Positions 29,112-40,076 of a stretch of 64,000 nt of DNA are shown piece after piece. Source of the stretch: WHSW01 sp963842795. Lineage in GTDB: Bacteria > Actinomycetota > Thermoleophilia > Solirubrobacterales > 70-9. The notes beneath the pieces are model-generated. The model ran no database searches. It worked only from the letters and a program-made list of their open reading frames with translations, and was not told where the DNA came from. Within the stretch, counting starts at the first letter, position 1, and the number at the start of each line of letters is the position of its first letter. Both the position numbers and the translations under genes were made by a program. The stretch covers positions 1-64,000 of the forward strand of contig CAWJHV010000010.1 of assembly GCA_963842795.1 (NCBI GenBank), given 5' to 3'.

Positions 29112-30408
29112 GCGAACCGAGTACCGGCGGCCGGACGGTCGCCTCCGTTCGTGCCCGCGAGGTACTCGACTGCCGCGGCCTGCCCACCGTCCAGGTGGAC
29201 GTCGAGCTCGACGGCGGCGTCACCGGCACCGCCGACGTGCCGTCGGGGCGCTCGACCGGCTCGAACGAGGCCTGCGAGCTGCGCGACGGCGGCGACCGCT
29301 TCGGCGGCTTCGGCGTCCGCGGCGCGGTCGGCAGCGTCACCGGCGAGATCGCCGAGTCGCTCGTCGGGGGGCCGCTGCCCGATCAGCGCGCGCTCGACGT
29401 CGCCCTGATCGAGCTCGACGGCACCTCCGACAAGTCGCGACTCGGCGCGAACGCGATCCTCGGCGTCTCGCTGGCGGCCGCGCGGGCCCGTGCCGCGGCC
29501 TCCGGAATGCCGCTCTACCGGGCGCTGAACGCCAACGCGCACCTGCTGCCGGTGCCCCTCGTGAACCTGATCAACGGGGGCAAGCACGCCTCCAACGACC
29601 TCGACTTCCAGGAGTTCATCGTGATCCCGGTGGGCGCGGACTCGATCCTCGAGGCGCTGCAGATCTCGACCGAGGTCAACCTGGCGCTGGCGGAGATCCT
29701 GCTCGAGCGCTACGGCAAGAGCGCCCTCAACACCGGCGACGAGGGCGGCTACGCCCCGGCGATCTCGAGCCCGCAGGAGGCGCTCGGCCTGCTGCACGAG
29801 GCGGTCGCCGACGCCGGCCACGAGGGCCGCTTCCGCTACGGCCTCGACTGCGCCGCGACCCACTACTACGACCGCGACTCGGCGACCTACGAGCTCGCCG
29901 GCGAGACGCGGGACACCGACGCGATGATCGACCTCTACCTGGAGCTGATCCGCGACTTCGACGTGATCACGATCGAGGACCCGCTCGACGAGGAGGACTT
30001 CGCGGGCTTCGCCCGGCTGACCGCGGAGAGCCGGATCCAGATCGTCGGCGACGACCTCTTCGTCACCAACCCCGAGCGCCTGCGCCGGGGGATCGCCGAG
30101 GAGGCCGGCCAACGCGCTGCTCTGGAAGGTGAACCAGATCGGCACCCTCTCCGAGGCGATCGACGCCGCCGACCTGGCCCACCGGAACGCCTACAAGGTC
30201 GTCGTCTCCGAGCGCTCCGGCGAGACCGAGGACCCGATCATCGCCGACCTCGCCGTGGCGCTCGGCGCCGGCCAGATCAAGACCGGCGCGCCGGTGCGCG
30301 GCGAGCGCACCGCCAAGTACAACCGCCTGCTCCGGATCTCCGAGGAGCTCGGCTCGACCGCGGTCTATCCCGGCGCCGAGCTCGCCGCGCCGGCGCGTCG
30401 CGGCCTAG
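29108..30408 (+). CDS. Divergent enolase (two frameshifts)
   Basis: This enolase homologue is 432 residues after removing two one-base insertions (near 30110 and 30390), the usual enolase length. Metal ligands and catalytic acids are present: GDEGGYAP, YGLDCAATHYY, TIEDPLDEEDF, IVGDDLFVTNPERL and the lysine of WKVNQIGTL. Departures from the canonical enzyme are visible: LDCRGLPT for LDSRGNPT, PSGRSTG for PSGASTG in the mobile loop, and SERSGETED for SHRSGETED, which removes a substrate-contacting histidine. It may be a working second enolase (2-phosphoglycerate to PEP) or a paralogue with a changed substrate. It is flanked by the GntR gene and glycerate 2-kinase. Confidence 0.85.
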
Positions 30409-30418
30409 ATCGAGGACC

Positions 30419-31876
30419 TTGGCCGCCGCCGACCCTCGAGCCGCCGCAGCACCGCCGCCGGCGCAACCGATCGCGTTCGTCGACTCGCTGCCGTCGCGCG
30501 GCGAGCGCGAGGCGCGGCGCGCCGGCCTGCGGATCGCGGCGGCGGGGCTGGCGGCCTGCGACGTCCACAGGGCCACCCACGGCGCGGTGGCGCTCGCCGG
30601 CGACGAGCTGATCGTCGACGGCTCGCGCCACCGCCTCGACCCGGGCGGCCGGGTGCTGGTCGTCGGCGCCGGCAAGGCCTCGACTGGGCATCGCGGCCGC
30701 GCTCGAGGAGATCCTCGGCGACCGGCTGGCCGGCGGCGCGATCGCCGTCCGCGCCGGTGAGCCGCGCGGGCTCGAGCGGATCGAGATGCTCGGCTCCGAC
30801 CATCCTCTGCCCAGCGCCTCGAGCGCCGCGGCCGCCCGCCGGCTGCTCGAGATCGCCGCCGGCGCCGGCGAGCGGGACCTGGTCATCGCCTGCTTCACGG
30901 GCGGCAGCTCGGCGCTCGCCAGCCTGCCGCCGGACGGCGTCTCGGCGATCGAGAAGCGCGCCCTGCACGAGCTCCTGCTCTCGTCGGGGATCGGGATCGT
31001 CGAGGTGAACACCGTGCGCAAGCACGTCTCCGCCTTCAAGGGCGGGCGGCTCGCCGAGGCGGCGCTCCCGGCGCGGCTGGTCAACCTCACCGTCTCCGAC
31101 GTCGCCGGCGATCACATCGACGCGATCACCGACCCGACCGTCCCCGACAGCACCCGCGCCGGGGACGCGATCGCCGTGCTCCGACGGGCACGGGCTCTGG
31201 GAGCGGACGCCGGAGTCGATCCGCGCGCACCTGCGGGGCCGGGACGCGGAGTCGCCGCAGCTCGACCCGAGCGCGATCCAGACCGTGCTGCTGGTCACCG
31301 GGACGACGGCCTGCGACGCGATGGCGGTGGAGGCGACCGAGCTCGGGCTGGCGCCCGGTGGTCGATCTCGACCAGCCTCGAGGGCGAGGCGCGCCAGGTC
31401 GGCAAGGTGCTCGCCAACCTCGCGCGCCACAGCGCCGATCGACGGCGCGCCGTTCGCGCCCGGCACGGTGATGCTGGGATGCGGCGGGGAGAGCACCGTG
31501 ACCCTGGCCGCGGACGCCGGCTTCGGCGAGGGCGGGCCGAACCAGGAGGCCGCGATCGCCGCGGCGCTCGAGCTCGAGGGCGCGCCCGTCGGCCGCGATC
31601 TTCCTCGACACCGACGGCTCCGACGGCGGCACCGAGCACGCCGGCGCGATCGTCGACGGGACGACCGTCGAGCGCGCCGCGAGCGCCGGGCTCGACCTGC
31701 GGGCCGCGCTGCTCGAGCACCGCTCGCAGGTGGCGCTGGCGGCGCTCGAGGACGCGCTGGTCACGGGCCCGACCGGCACCAACGTCAATGACCTGTTCGC
31801 GATCGTGATCGAGGAGGCCATGAGCGTGGAGCCACGAGAAAGGAGGGATTGCGTGAGGCGAAGGCGATCCATATGA
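30419..31876 (+). CDS. Glycerate 2-kinase, MOFRL family (frameshifted)
   Basis: This belongs to the DUF4147/MOFRL glycerate kinase family, which makes 2-phosphoglycerate from glycerate and ATP. Segments are LVVGAGKAS, EMLGSDHPLPS, VNTVRKHVSAFKGGRLAEAA, NLTVSDVAGDHIDAITDPT, GCGGESTVTL with GEGGPNQEAAI, LDTDGSDGGTEHAGAIVDGTT and TGPTGTNVNDL. The TTG at 30419 has GAGGA upstream. Indels lie near 30685, 31190, 31365, 31440 and 31600. The end overlaps the ATG of the PotA gene at 31873, although an AGGAGG at 31846 before a GTG at 31854 leaves the exact boundary open. With the enolase it forms a glycerate-to-PEP pair. Confidence 0.85.
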
Positions 31877-32968
31877 GCGAGCGAGCGATGATCGTCGTCG
31901 AGCGGACTGGTGAAGGACTTCGGCGACGTCCGGGCGGTCGAACGACATCACGCTCGAGATCCCGGCCGGCGAGTTCTTCTCGATGCTCGGCCCGAGCGGC
32001 TGCGGGAAGACGACCACGCTGCGGGTGATCGCCGGCTTCGAGGAGCCGGACTCGGGCAGGGTGCTGCTCGACGGCCAGGACGTGACCTGGGTCTCGCCCA
32101 AGAAGCGCAACGTCAACATGGTCTTCCAGGACTACGCGCTGTTCCCCCACATGACCGTGGCCGAGAACGTCGCCTTCGGCCTGAAGCTGCGGCGGGTGGA
32201 CCGCTCCGAGATCGAACTCGCGGGTCGCCGAGATGCTCCAGGTGGTCCGCCTCGACGGCTACGAGGACCGGCGCCCGGCGGCGCTCTCCGGCGGCCAGCG
32301 CCAGCGCGTCGCGCTCGCCCGCGCGCTGGTCAACCGACCCGCGGCGCTGCTGCTCGACGAGCCGCTCGGCGCCCTCGACCTGAAGCTGCGCCGCGAGATG
32401 CAGCTGGAGCTGAAGCGGATCCAGCAGAGCACCGGCACGACCTTCGTCTACGTCACCCACGACCAGGAGGAGGCGCTGACGATGTCCGACCGGATCGCGG
32501 TCATGGACGGCGGCGTCGTGCAGCAGGTCGACGCGCCGCGGGCGCTCTACGAGCGGCCGGCGACCGCCTTCGTCGCCGACTTCATCGGCACCTCCAACAG
32601 CCTCGCGCTCACCGGCGCGCGGCGCAGCGACGGGCTCGTGGTGATGGAGCTCGGCGAGGGCATGCGGATCGTCGCCCCGGACACCGGCGACGGCGCCGAC
32701 TGCCAGATCACCGTCCGGCCGGAGAAGATCCGGATCGGCACCGAGTCGGACGGCGCCAACGGCTCGCGCGTTTCGGGCACCGTGGTCGAGCAGGTCTACC
32801 TCGGCTCGCTGTCGCAGACGGTGGTCGAGATCGTCACCGGCGAGCGGCTGATCGTGCACGAGCTCAACGACGACGACGAGCGGCCCTCGCCCGAGCCCGG
32901 CGAGAGCGTCGTGCTCGAGCTGGCATGCCCGGCACAGCCTCGTGATCGAGGACGAGCAGGAAGCGTGA
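31873..32968 (+). CDS. PotA-like ABC transporter ATPase (frameshifted)
   Basis: This is the ATP-binding subunit of a spermidine/putrescine-type importer. It shows Walker A LGPSGCGKTTT, the Q-loop VFQDYALFPHMTV, the signature LSGGQRQRVALARAL, Walker B ALLLDEPLGALD and the H-loop YVTHDQEEALTMSD. A TOBE domain follows (ITVRPEKIRIG, GTVVEQVYLGSLSQTVVEI). Frame breaks fall near 31910, 31940, 32220 and 32925. The start ATG overlaps the glycerate kinase stop (ATGA). The stop overlaps the GTG of the binding-protein gene. It is the only transporter ATPase in the window, so it probably serves all four binding proteins. Confidence 0.92.
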
Positions 32969-34044
32969 GGGCCCGGGCGCTACGTGGCGCTGGTCGCGCT
33001 CTGCGGCGTGCTGGCCGGCTGCGGCTCGGACTCGGGCGAGACCTCGGTCGCCCCGGCGCCCAAGGACCCCGACGCGCCGGCGACCGGAACGCTGCGCTTC
33101 TTCGCCTACGGCGACACGGTCACCGACGAGCTCCTCGACCCGTTCCGCGAGCAGAACCCCGACGTCGACCTCCAGACGGCGAGCTTCAACTCGAACAAGG
33201 CCGCGGCGGCGAAGCTCGCCGGCGGCTTCGACGCCGACGTGGTCGAGATCTGCGCCGACGAGATGGAGCCGCTGCTGATCCGCGGGCTGATCCGGCCGCT
33301 CGACCCGGGGGCGATCGACGGCTTCGACGCGCTCTCGCTGTCGAGCTCCGACGAGATCCGCAACGAGGCGGGCAAGGTGCTCTTCGTCCCCACCTCGGCC
33401 GGGCCGCACGGCCTGGTCGTCAACTCCGACGAGGTCGACGCCGTCCGCGATCGACTCCTACCAGGATCTCTTCGACCCGGCTTACGCCGGGCGCGCGGCG
33501 ATGGAGTCGACGCCGCTGACCGCGATCGGGGTGACCGCGCTGTCGCTCGGCATGGACGACCCGATGAACCTGACGCCCGATCAGATCGACGAGGTCAAGG
33601 GCTACCTGCTCGATCACCGCGACCAGTTCCGCGACTTCGCCGAGTCCGACGCCTCGATGGTCAACGACTTCAAGTCAGGCGAGACGGTGATCGCCGACGG
33701 CGGCCGCGGGACCACCCAGACGATGGTCAAGGACGGCGTGCCCGGCCGAGTGGATCGCGCCCAAGGAGGGCGTGCTCTCGTGGGTCTGCGGCCTCGGGAT
33801 CACCTCCGGGGCGGAGAACCTCGCCGCCGCCTACAAGCTGATCAACTACTACGCCTCTCCCGAGGCCCAGGCGATCGTCGGCGAGGACGGATTCGTGGTC
33901 ATGAACCCGAAGGCGCTGCCGCTGATGGCGCCCGAGTTCCGCGAGAACGCCGACCCGGCGACGCTGAAGACGGCGATCCCCGAGACCCAGCCCGAGGCCG
34001 AGGAGCTGTACGACCGCGCCTGGCAGGAGGTCGCCGCGGGATGA
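32965..34044 (+). CDS. PotD-like amine-binding lipoprotein 3 (frameshifted)
   Basis: This lipoprotein has the signal LVALCGVLAGCGSDSG and the PotD-like body GTLRFFAYGDTVTDELLDPF, AAKLAGGFDADVVEICADEM, VPTSAGPHGLVVNSDEV, GVLSWVCGLGITSGAENLAAAYKLINYYASPEAQAI. It lies inside the rightward operon between PotA and the permeases. Indels near 32980, 33455 and 33745 interrupt the frame. It shares with its three paralogues in this window a cysteine after ADVV and another in SWVCG, perhaps a disulfide. Start is the GTG at 32965 overlapping PotA; a second GTG at 32984 is possible. Confidence 0.87.
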
Positions 34045-34959
34045 GCGCGGCGCGTCGACCGATCTCCCGGCGCCCGTCGCCGTCGGCGCGCCCCCGCGGG
34101 CCCGGCCCGGCCTCTGGATCCGCGTGCGCCGCCGGCTTCCCGGAATCGCGAGCGTGCTCGTGATCGCCGTCGCGATGCTGATCCTGTTCGGGCCGGTGCT
34201 GATGCTGGCGCTGTTCTCGTTCAACGACTCGTCGATCATCTCGCTGCCCTGGGAGGGCTTCACCACCCGCTGGTACCAGGCCGCCTGGGACTCGCACGAG
34301 GCCAAGGACGCGATCGTCAACTCGCTGCTCGTCGCCTCGCTGGTCACGTCGGCTCGCTGGTGCTCGGCACGCTCGCCGCCTGGGGGCTGACCCGGCTGCG
34401 GTTCGCCGGGCGCGGCGCGCTGGCCGGGCTCCACGGCTCGGTGCTGGTCGTCCCCTGGCTGATCATCGGCGTCGCCGGGCTGATCTTCTTCAGCCAGCTC
34501 GGGATCTCGCTCTCGCTGACCACGATCGGGCTGATGCAGCTGGTGGTCACCTTCCCGCTCGTCGTCGCGATCATCTCGGCCGGGCTGGTGCGTTTCCCGC
34601 GCTCGGTGGAGGAGGCGGCGATCGACCTCGGCGCATCGCAGGCGCAGATGATCCGCCACGTGGTGATCCCGCACATCGCCCCCTCGCTCGCGGCCGCGGC
34701 GATCTTCGCCTTCGCCTGGTCGTTCAACAACTTCGAGGTCTCGTTCTTCACCGGCGGCTTCGAGCAGACGTTCCCGGTCTGGGTGTTCTCGATCCTGCGC
34801 CAGTCGGAGAACCTGCCGATGGTCAACGCGGTCTCGACCGTGATCGCGCTCGCCCAGGTGATCGCGGTGTTCGCCGGGTGGCGGCTGATGAGGCGGCTGA
34901 CCCGCGACCGCGGCGGCGACAGCGCGCTCACCGACCTGATGACCGGGACGGTGCGCTGA
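34041..34959 (+). CDS. PotC-like ABC permease (frameshifted)
   Basis: This inner-membrane permease has six hydrophobic helices, beginning with GIASVLVIAVAMLILFGPVLMLALFSFND. The EAA loop that contacts the ATPase is EEAAIDLGASQAQMIRHVVIPHIAP. The region FTTRWYQAAWDS, VPWLIIGVAGLIFFSQ and SFNNFEVSFFTGG match PotC/PotI-type proteins. Indels lie near 34110 and 34355. The ATG overlaps the lipoprotein stop (ATGA) and the TGA overlaps the next permease start. Confidence 0.9.
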
Positions 34960-35856
34960 TGGAGGCCGCGACCGTCTCGCGCCGGGCCGCGACCGCGCGG
35001 CGCCGGCGCGCCGGGAGGCTGCTGCGGCCGCTCGCCTTCCTCGCCGGGCCGGCCGGGGTCCTGGCGCTGTTCTTCCTCGCGCCGATGGCGGTGATGCTGG
35101 TGATCAGCCTCCAGTACGGGGTCTCAGCGGCCAGTCCGGGCTTCACGCTCAGCAACTACACCGACGCGCTCAGCGATCCGCTCTACCGCGAGGTCGCCTG
35201 GACCACGGTCCAGATCGCGACGATCGCGATGGTGATCCAGCTCGCGATCGCGATCCCGATCGCCTACGTGCTCGCCTTCAAGGCCGGCAAGTGGGAGCTG
35301 CCGCTGCTGCTCTTCCTCGTGCTCGCCGACGAGCTCAACCCGATGGTCCGCATCTACGCCTGGCGGATGCTGCTCGGCCGCGAGGGGCTGATCAACGAGG
35401 CCCTGCAGCGGATCGGGCTCATCGACGCGCCGATCGACGCGCTGCTGTTCAGCAAGTTCTCGGTCATCGTCGTGCTCTCGACCGAGCTACCTGACCTACA
35501 CCGTGATCCCGATCTACGGGGCGATGAAGGCGATCGACAAGAACCTGTTCGAGGCGGCGCTCGACCTCGGCGCCGGCTGGTGGACGACCGCCCGGCGGGT
35601 GCTGCTGCCGCTGATCGCTCCCGGGATCTTCGTCGCCCTGCTGCTCGTCTACATCCCGCTGTTCACCGATTTCGCCAGCCCGACCCTCGTCGGCGGCACC
35701 AGCGGCTACATGCTCGGCCAGGTCGTCAACGACCTCGTGCTCGAGAGCGGCGACCTAAACGGCGGCGCCGCGATCAGCCTGCTGATGCTGCTCGCGTCGG
35801 CGATCTTCGCCGTCGTCGCCTACCGCCTGGCGAAGATCCGCCAGCTCGAGTCGTGA
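34959..35856 (+). CDS. PotB-like ABC permease (one frameshift)
   Basis: This second permease is 298 residues after removing one inserted base near 35488 (VLST to YLTYTVIPIYGAM). Features are a basic N-terminus, LAGPAGVLALFFLAPMAVML, TLSNYTDALSDPLY, ADELNPMVRIYAWRMLLGREG and the EAA loop FEAALDLGAGWWTTARRVLLPLIAPG. The order ATPase, binding protein, PotC, PotB is unusual but complete. The stop overlaps the GTG of the flavoprotein gene, which ties the transporter to catabolic enzymes in one transcript. Confidence 0.9.
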
Positions 35857-37484
35857 GCCCGGGCAGCGGCGAGTACGACGCCGCGATCATCGGCAGCAGG
35901 CCACAACGGCCTAGTCGCGGCCCACTACCTCGCGGCGGCCGGGCTGCGGGTGGTCGTCTGCGAGCGCCGCGAGATCGTCGGCGGCTGCTGCGTGACCGAG
36001 GAGTTCGCTCCGGGGTTCCGCGCCTCGACCGGCGCCTACGTGCTCAGCATGCTGCGCGAGCCGGTGTGGCGGGACCTGCGCCTGGTCGAGCGCGGGATCG
36101 AGGTCGATCCGGCCGGGCCGGCTCTGAACCTCTTCGCCGACGGCTCGCACCTGCACCTCGACGACGACCTCGCCGCGACCCAGGAGCAGGTGCGCCGCTT
36201 CTCCGCCGCCGACGCCCGGGCGCTGCCCGAGTTTCGAGGCCGAGCTCGGCCGGATCGCGGAGCTGATCACTCCGCTGATCGACTCGACGCCTCCCGACCC
36301 CGCCCGCCTGCGCCCGCGCGAGCTCGGGCGACTGGCGGGACTCGGCGCCCGGGCCGCGCGCCACCGGGCGCTGATCTCCGACGCGCTCTACCTCTTCGGC
36401 ACCTCGGCGACCCAGTACCTCGCCGAGCACTTCGAGAGCGAGCAGGTGCGCGCAGCGCTCGGCTGGCACGCGATCAACGACTCGACCGGCGGCCCGTCGA
36501 CGCCGGGAACCGCGTTCGTGCTCCTCCACGACCACGCCTCCGAGCAGGCGGGCGGCGGGATCCGCCAGTGGGGCTTCGTCCGCGGCGGGATCGGCCGGCT
36601 GACCGAGGCGATGGCGGACGCTGCCCGCGAGGCCGGCGCCGAGATCCGGACCGCGGCCGCGGTCGAGAGCGTGCTGATCGAGGGCGGCCGCGCGGCGGGC
36701 GTGGTGCTCGCCGGGCGGCGAGGAGCTGCGCGCCGGGCGGGTGCTCTCGAACGCCGATCCGAAGACGACCTTCCTGCGCCTGGTCGACGAGCGCGCGCTG
36801 CCGCCGCGCTTTGCCGCCTCCGTGCGCGCGTATCGCTGCGAGGGGACGAGCATGAAGATCAACCTGGCGGTCGACCGGCTGCCCGCCGCGGCGGCGCTCG
36901 GGGCGAACGGCGTGCAGCCGTACCACCGCGGGATCATCGAGGTCAACCCGACGATCGCGGAGATGGACGCGGCGCAGGCGGAGGCCCGCGCCGGGCGGCC
37001 CGCGAGCGACCCCCACATCGAGCTCTGCGTCCCGACCGTCCACGATCCCTCCCTGGCGCCGGACGGCAAGCACGTGGTCACGATCGACGTCAACTCGCAG
37101 CCGTTCACGCTCGCCGAGGGATCCTGGGACGAGCTCGGCGACGAGGTCGCCGATCGCGCGATCGCCAAGCTGGGCGAGTACTTCCCGGGGCTCGGCGACT
37201 CGATCCTCGCGCGACAGGTGCTGACCCCGGCCGATCTCGAGTCGCTGCTGGGGATCTGGGGCGGCCACGCCCTGCACGGCGAGATGGCGTTCGACCAGCT
37301 CTTCAACCTGCGCCCCGTCCGCGGCTGGGCCGACTACCGCACGCCGGTCCGCGACCTCTGGCTGTGCGGCGCCGGGACGCACCCCGGCGGCGGCGTCACC
37401 GGAGCCAACGGCCGCAACTGCGCCCGCGAGGTGATCCGGGATGCCCGCGGGCTCGCGGCGCGGCTGCGGGGGGCGCGAACGTGA
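35853..37484 (+). CDS. COG1233 FAD oxidoreductase 2 (frameshifted)
   Basis: This is a paralogue of the flavoprotein at 25.4 kb. The FAD motif AAIIGAGHNGLVAAHYLAAAG is split by one extra base near 35893. Further come REIVGGCCVTEEFAPGFRA, STGAYVLSML, DSTGGPSTPGTAFVLLHDHA, GFVRGGIGRLTEAMADAA, SNADPKTTFLRL and CGAGTHPGGGVTGANGRN. Other indels are near 36236 and 36720. The GTG start overlaps PotB, and its stop overlaps aminotransferase 3 (GTGA). As in the 22-27 kb operon, a flavoprotein and a class III aminotransferase are paired, suggesting consecutive steps on an amine. The real substrate is unknown. Confidence 0.83.
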
Positions 37485-38858
37485 GCCCGCTGATCCCCAC
37501 CGAGTGGGAGGCGATCGAGGCGCCCTCGATGGCGGTCGCGCCGCCGGGGCCGCGCAGCCGCGAGATCCTCGAGCGGGTCGAGCGCCAGGCGTACCCGGGG
37601 CTCAGCGCCGGGCTGACGCCGCTCGCGCTCGAGTCGAAGCGGGCCTGGACGGCCACCGACGTCGACGGCAACGTCTATCTCGACTGCGCCTCGGCCTCGG
37701 CCTCGGTGCCGCTCGGAGCCGGGCGCCCGGAGCTGCTCGACCCGGTGACCGAGGCGCTGGCGATGCTCGGCAACGAGGACAGCCACGCGCTGGTCAGCGA
37801 GCTCACCGCCCGCCTCGGCGAGCGGCTGATCGAGCTCAGCCCGGCGAGCACGACCCGCTACGACATCGCCCTCAACGGGACCGAGGCGGTCGAGATCGCG
37901 ATCAAGATCATGCGCCGGGCGACCGGGCGGCCGGTGATCATCGGCTTCCACGGCTCCTATCACGGCGAGTCGACGCTGACCGCGGCGCTCGGGGCCGAGG
38001 CGGCCGAGATCAGCCGCGGGCTGCGCGGCCTCGTCGGCGGGTTCGCCCACGCTCCCTACCCGCACCCCTACCGCACGCCGCTGCGCGATCCGAGGCCCGG
38101 AGGGACCGGGGACGCGACCGTCGACTACCTCCGCGACCAGCTCCTGTTCCACGAGCTCGATCCGAACGAGGTCGCGGGGGTGATCATCGAGCCCGTGCTC
38201 GGCTCCGGCGGCTGCGTCGCGCCCCCGGACGGCTTCTGGCCGGCGCTGGTCGAGCTCTGCCGCGAGCACGACTGGCTGCTGTGCGTCGACGAGGTCAAGT
38301 CGGGCATGGGCCGCGCCGGCGAGCTGTTCGCGGTCGACCGCTGGGGAGTCGAGCCAGACCTGATCTGCCTCGGCAAGGCGCTCGGCGGGGGCGCAATGCC
38401 GATCGGCGCCCTGCTCGGCTCCGAGCGCGCCCTCGGCGCCTTCGACGACGTGCCCACCGGCAGCACCTGGGCCTGGCTGCCCGCCTCGTGCGCGGCGGCG
38501 CTGGAGACGCTGGCGATCTTCGGGCGCGAGCCGGTGCTCGAGAACGTGCGCGAGCTCGAGCGCCTCGGCGCCGCCCGGCTGGCGGAGCTCGAGGCGCGCT
38601 TCGAGGCGATCGGCGACGTGCGGGCCGTCGGCTGCTTCATGGCTGATCGAGTTCGTCACCGACCGCGAGACCAAGGAGCGCGATACTGAGCTCCAGGACG
38701 CGGTCGCCGCGCAGGCCCTGCGCCGCGGCCTGCTGGCGGACTCGAGCACCTCGTCGCTGAACGTCCAGCCGTCGCTGGTGATGCCGGCCGCGGCGCTCGA
38801 GCGCGCCTTCGAGATCCTCGCCGAGTCGATCGAGGCGGCGCTGGCGGCGCGGCGATGA
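37481..38858 (+). CDS. Class III aminotransferase 3 (one frameshift)
   Basis: This PLP aminotransferase has 458 residues after one inserted base near 38643 (GCFMA to IEFVTDRETKERD). Motifs are VDGNVYLDCASASASVPLG, IALNGTEAVEIAIKIMRRATGR, GFHGSYHGESTLT, GVIIEPVLGSGGCVAPP, LCVDEVKSGMGRAG and LICLGKALGGGAMPIGALLGS with the catalytic lysine. It resembles aminotransferase 2 in length and layout. GTG start and stop overlap the flavoprotein and the alpha-oxoamine synthase. Confidence 0.9.
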
Positions 38859-40076
38859 GCGCGCTCGAGGCCGAGCTTCGCGGCGGAGCTCGACCAGATG
38901 GCGAGCGCCGGGACGATCAAGCGGATCCCGGTGCTGACCTCGCCCCAGGGCCCGGACGGTCGAGCTCGAGGGGCGCGGCGAGGTCCTCTGCCTGTGCTCG
39001 AACGACTACCTCGGCCTGGCCAACCACCCGGCGGTGATCCGGGCCGGAGCCGCGGCGCTGGCCACATACGGCGCCGGGACCGCGTCGGTGCGCTTCATCT
39101 GCGGCAAGTTCGCGCCCGCAGATCGAGCTCGAGGCGGCGCTGGCGCGGTTTCTGCGCACCGAGGCGGCGCTCACCTTCCCCTCCTGCTGGACCGCGAACG
39201 CCGCGCTCCTCGACGCGCTCTGCGACGAGCACACGGCCGTGTTCTCCGACCGCCTCAACCACGCCTCGATCATCGACGGGATGCGGCTCGCGCGACCGAG
39301 CCACAAGGCGGTTTACGAGCACGGCGACACCACCGACCTGCAGCGCCTGCTCTCCGAGGCGCCGCCGGCGAAGCGGCGGCTCATCGTCACCGACGGCGTC
39401 TTCAGCATGGAGGGCGACCTCGCCCCGATCACCGCGCTCGCGGCGATCGCGGCCGAGCACGAGGCGATCCTGATCGTCGACGACTCGCACGGGATCGGCG
39501 TCGTCGGCGAGACCGGGCGCGGCGTGCTCGAGCGCTTCGAGGTGCTCGGGCGGCCCGACGTGATCGTCACCGGGACGCTGGGCAAGGCGCTGGGCGGAGC
39601 CGCCGGCGGCTTCGTCGCCGGCAGCGAGGCGCTCTGCTCCGTGCTCGAGCAGCGCTCGCGCCCGCAGCTGTTCTCGAACGGGATCCCGCCCACGGTCGCC
39701 GCCAGCGCCCGGCGCGCCCTGGCCGAGCTCGACGAGAACGCGGACCTGGTCGCGCAGCCTGCGCGAGAACACCCGCGCGATGCGCTCGGCGCTCGGCGCC
39801 GCGGGGCTGGAGCCGCTCGACGGCGAGAGCGCGATCGTCCCGATCATCGTCGGCGAGACCCAGGCCGCGATCGAGATCAGCCGCCGGCTGCTCGACCGCG
39901 GCGTCTACGTCACCGGCTTCGGCTACCCGGTGGTCCCCGAGGGGACCGCGAGGGTCCGGATCCAGGTCTCGGCGGCGCTCAGCGGCGAGCAGATCCGCAC
40001 CGCGGTCGAGGCCCTGGCGGCGGTCGCCGCCGAGGCCGGCGTCACCACCCCGCCGCCAGCCTCGCCAGCCGGGTGA
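38855..40076 (+). CDS. Alpha-oxoamine synthase, KBL-like (four frameshifts)
   Basis: Read across four inserted bases (near 38880, 38960, 39120 and 39760), this is a 405-residue PLP enzyme of the alpha-oxoamine synthase family. Motifs are LCLCSNDYLGLANHP, GTASVRFICG, VFSDRLNHASIIDGMRL, VTDGVFSMEGDLAPI, LIVDDSHGIGVVGETGRG and the lysine in VTGTLGKALGG. The SVRFICG wording favours 2-amino-3-ketobutyrate CoA ligase (which cleaves the ketoacid with CoA to glycine and acetyl-CoA) over biotin or haem-synthesis members, but this is not certain. It is the last gene of the ten-gene operon and overlaps the convergent M20 gene by 35 bp. Confidence 0.83.

Noticed and set aside
30419..31876. Hydroxypyruvate reductase as the identity of the glycerate kinase gene
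   Set aside because: Older annotations use that name for MOFRL proteins, but the GPTGTNVNDL and GGESTVTL motifs are those of glycerate 2-kinase and no NAD-binding dehydrogenase motif is seen.
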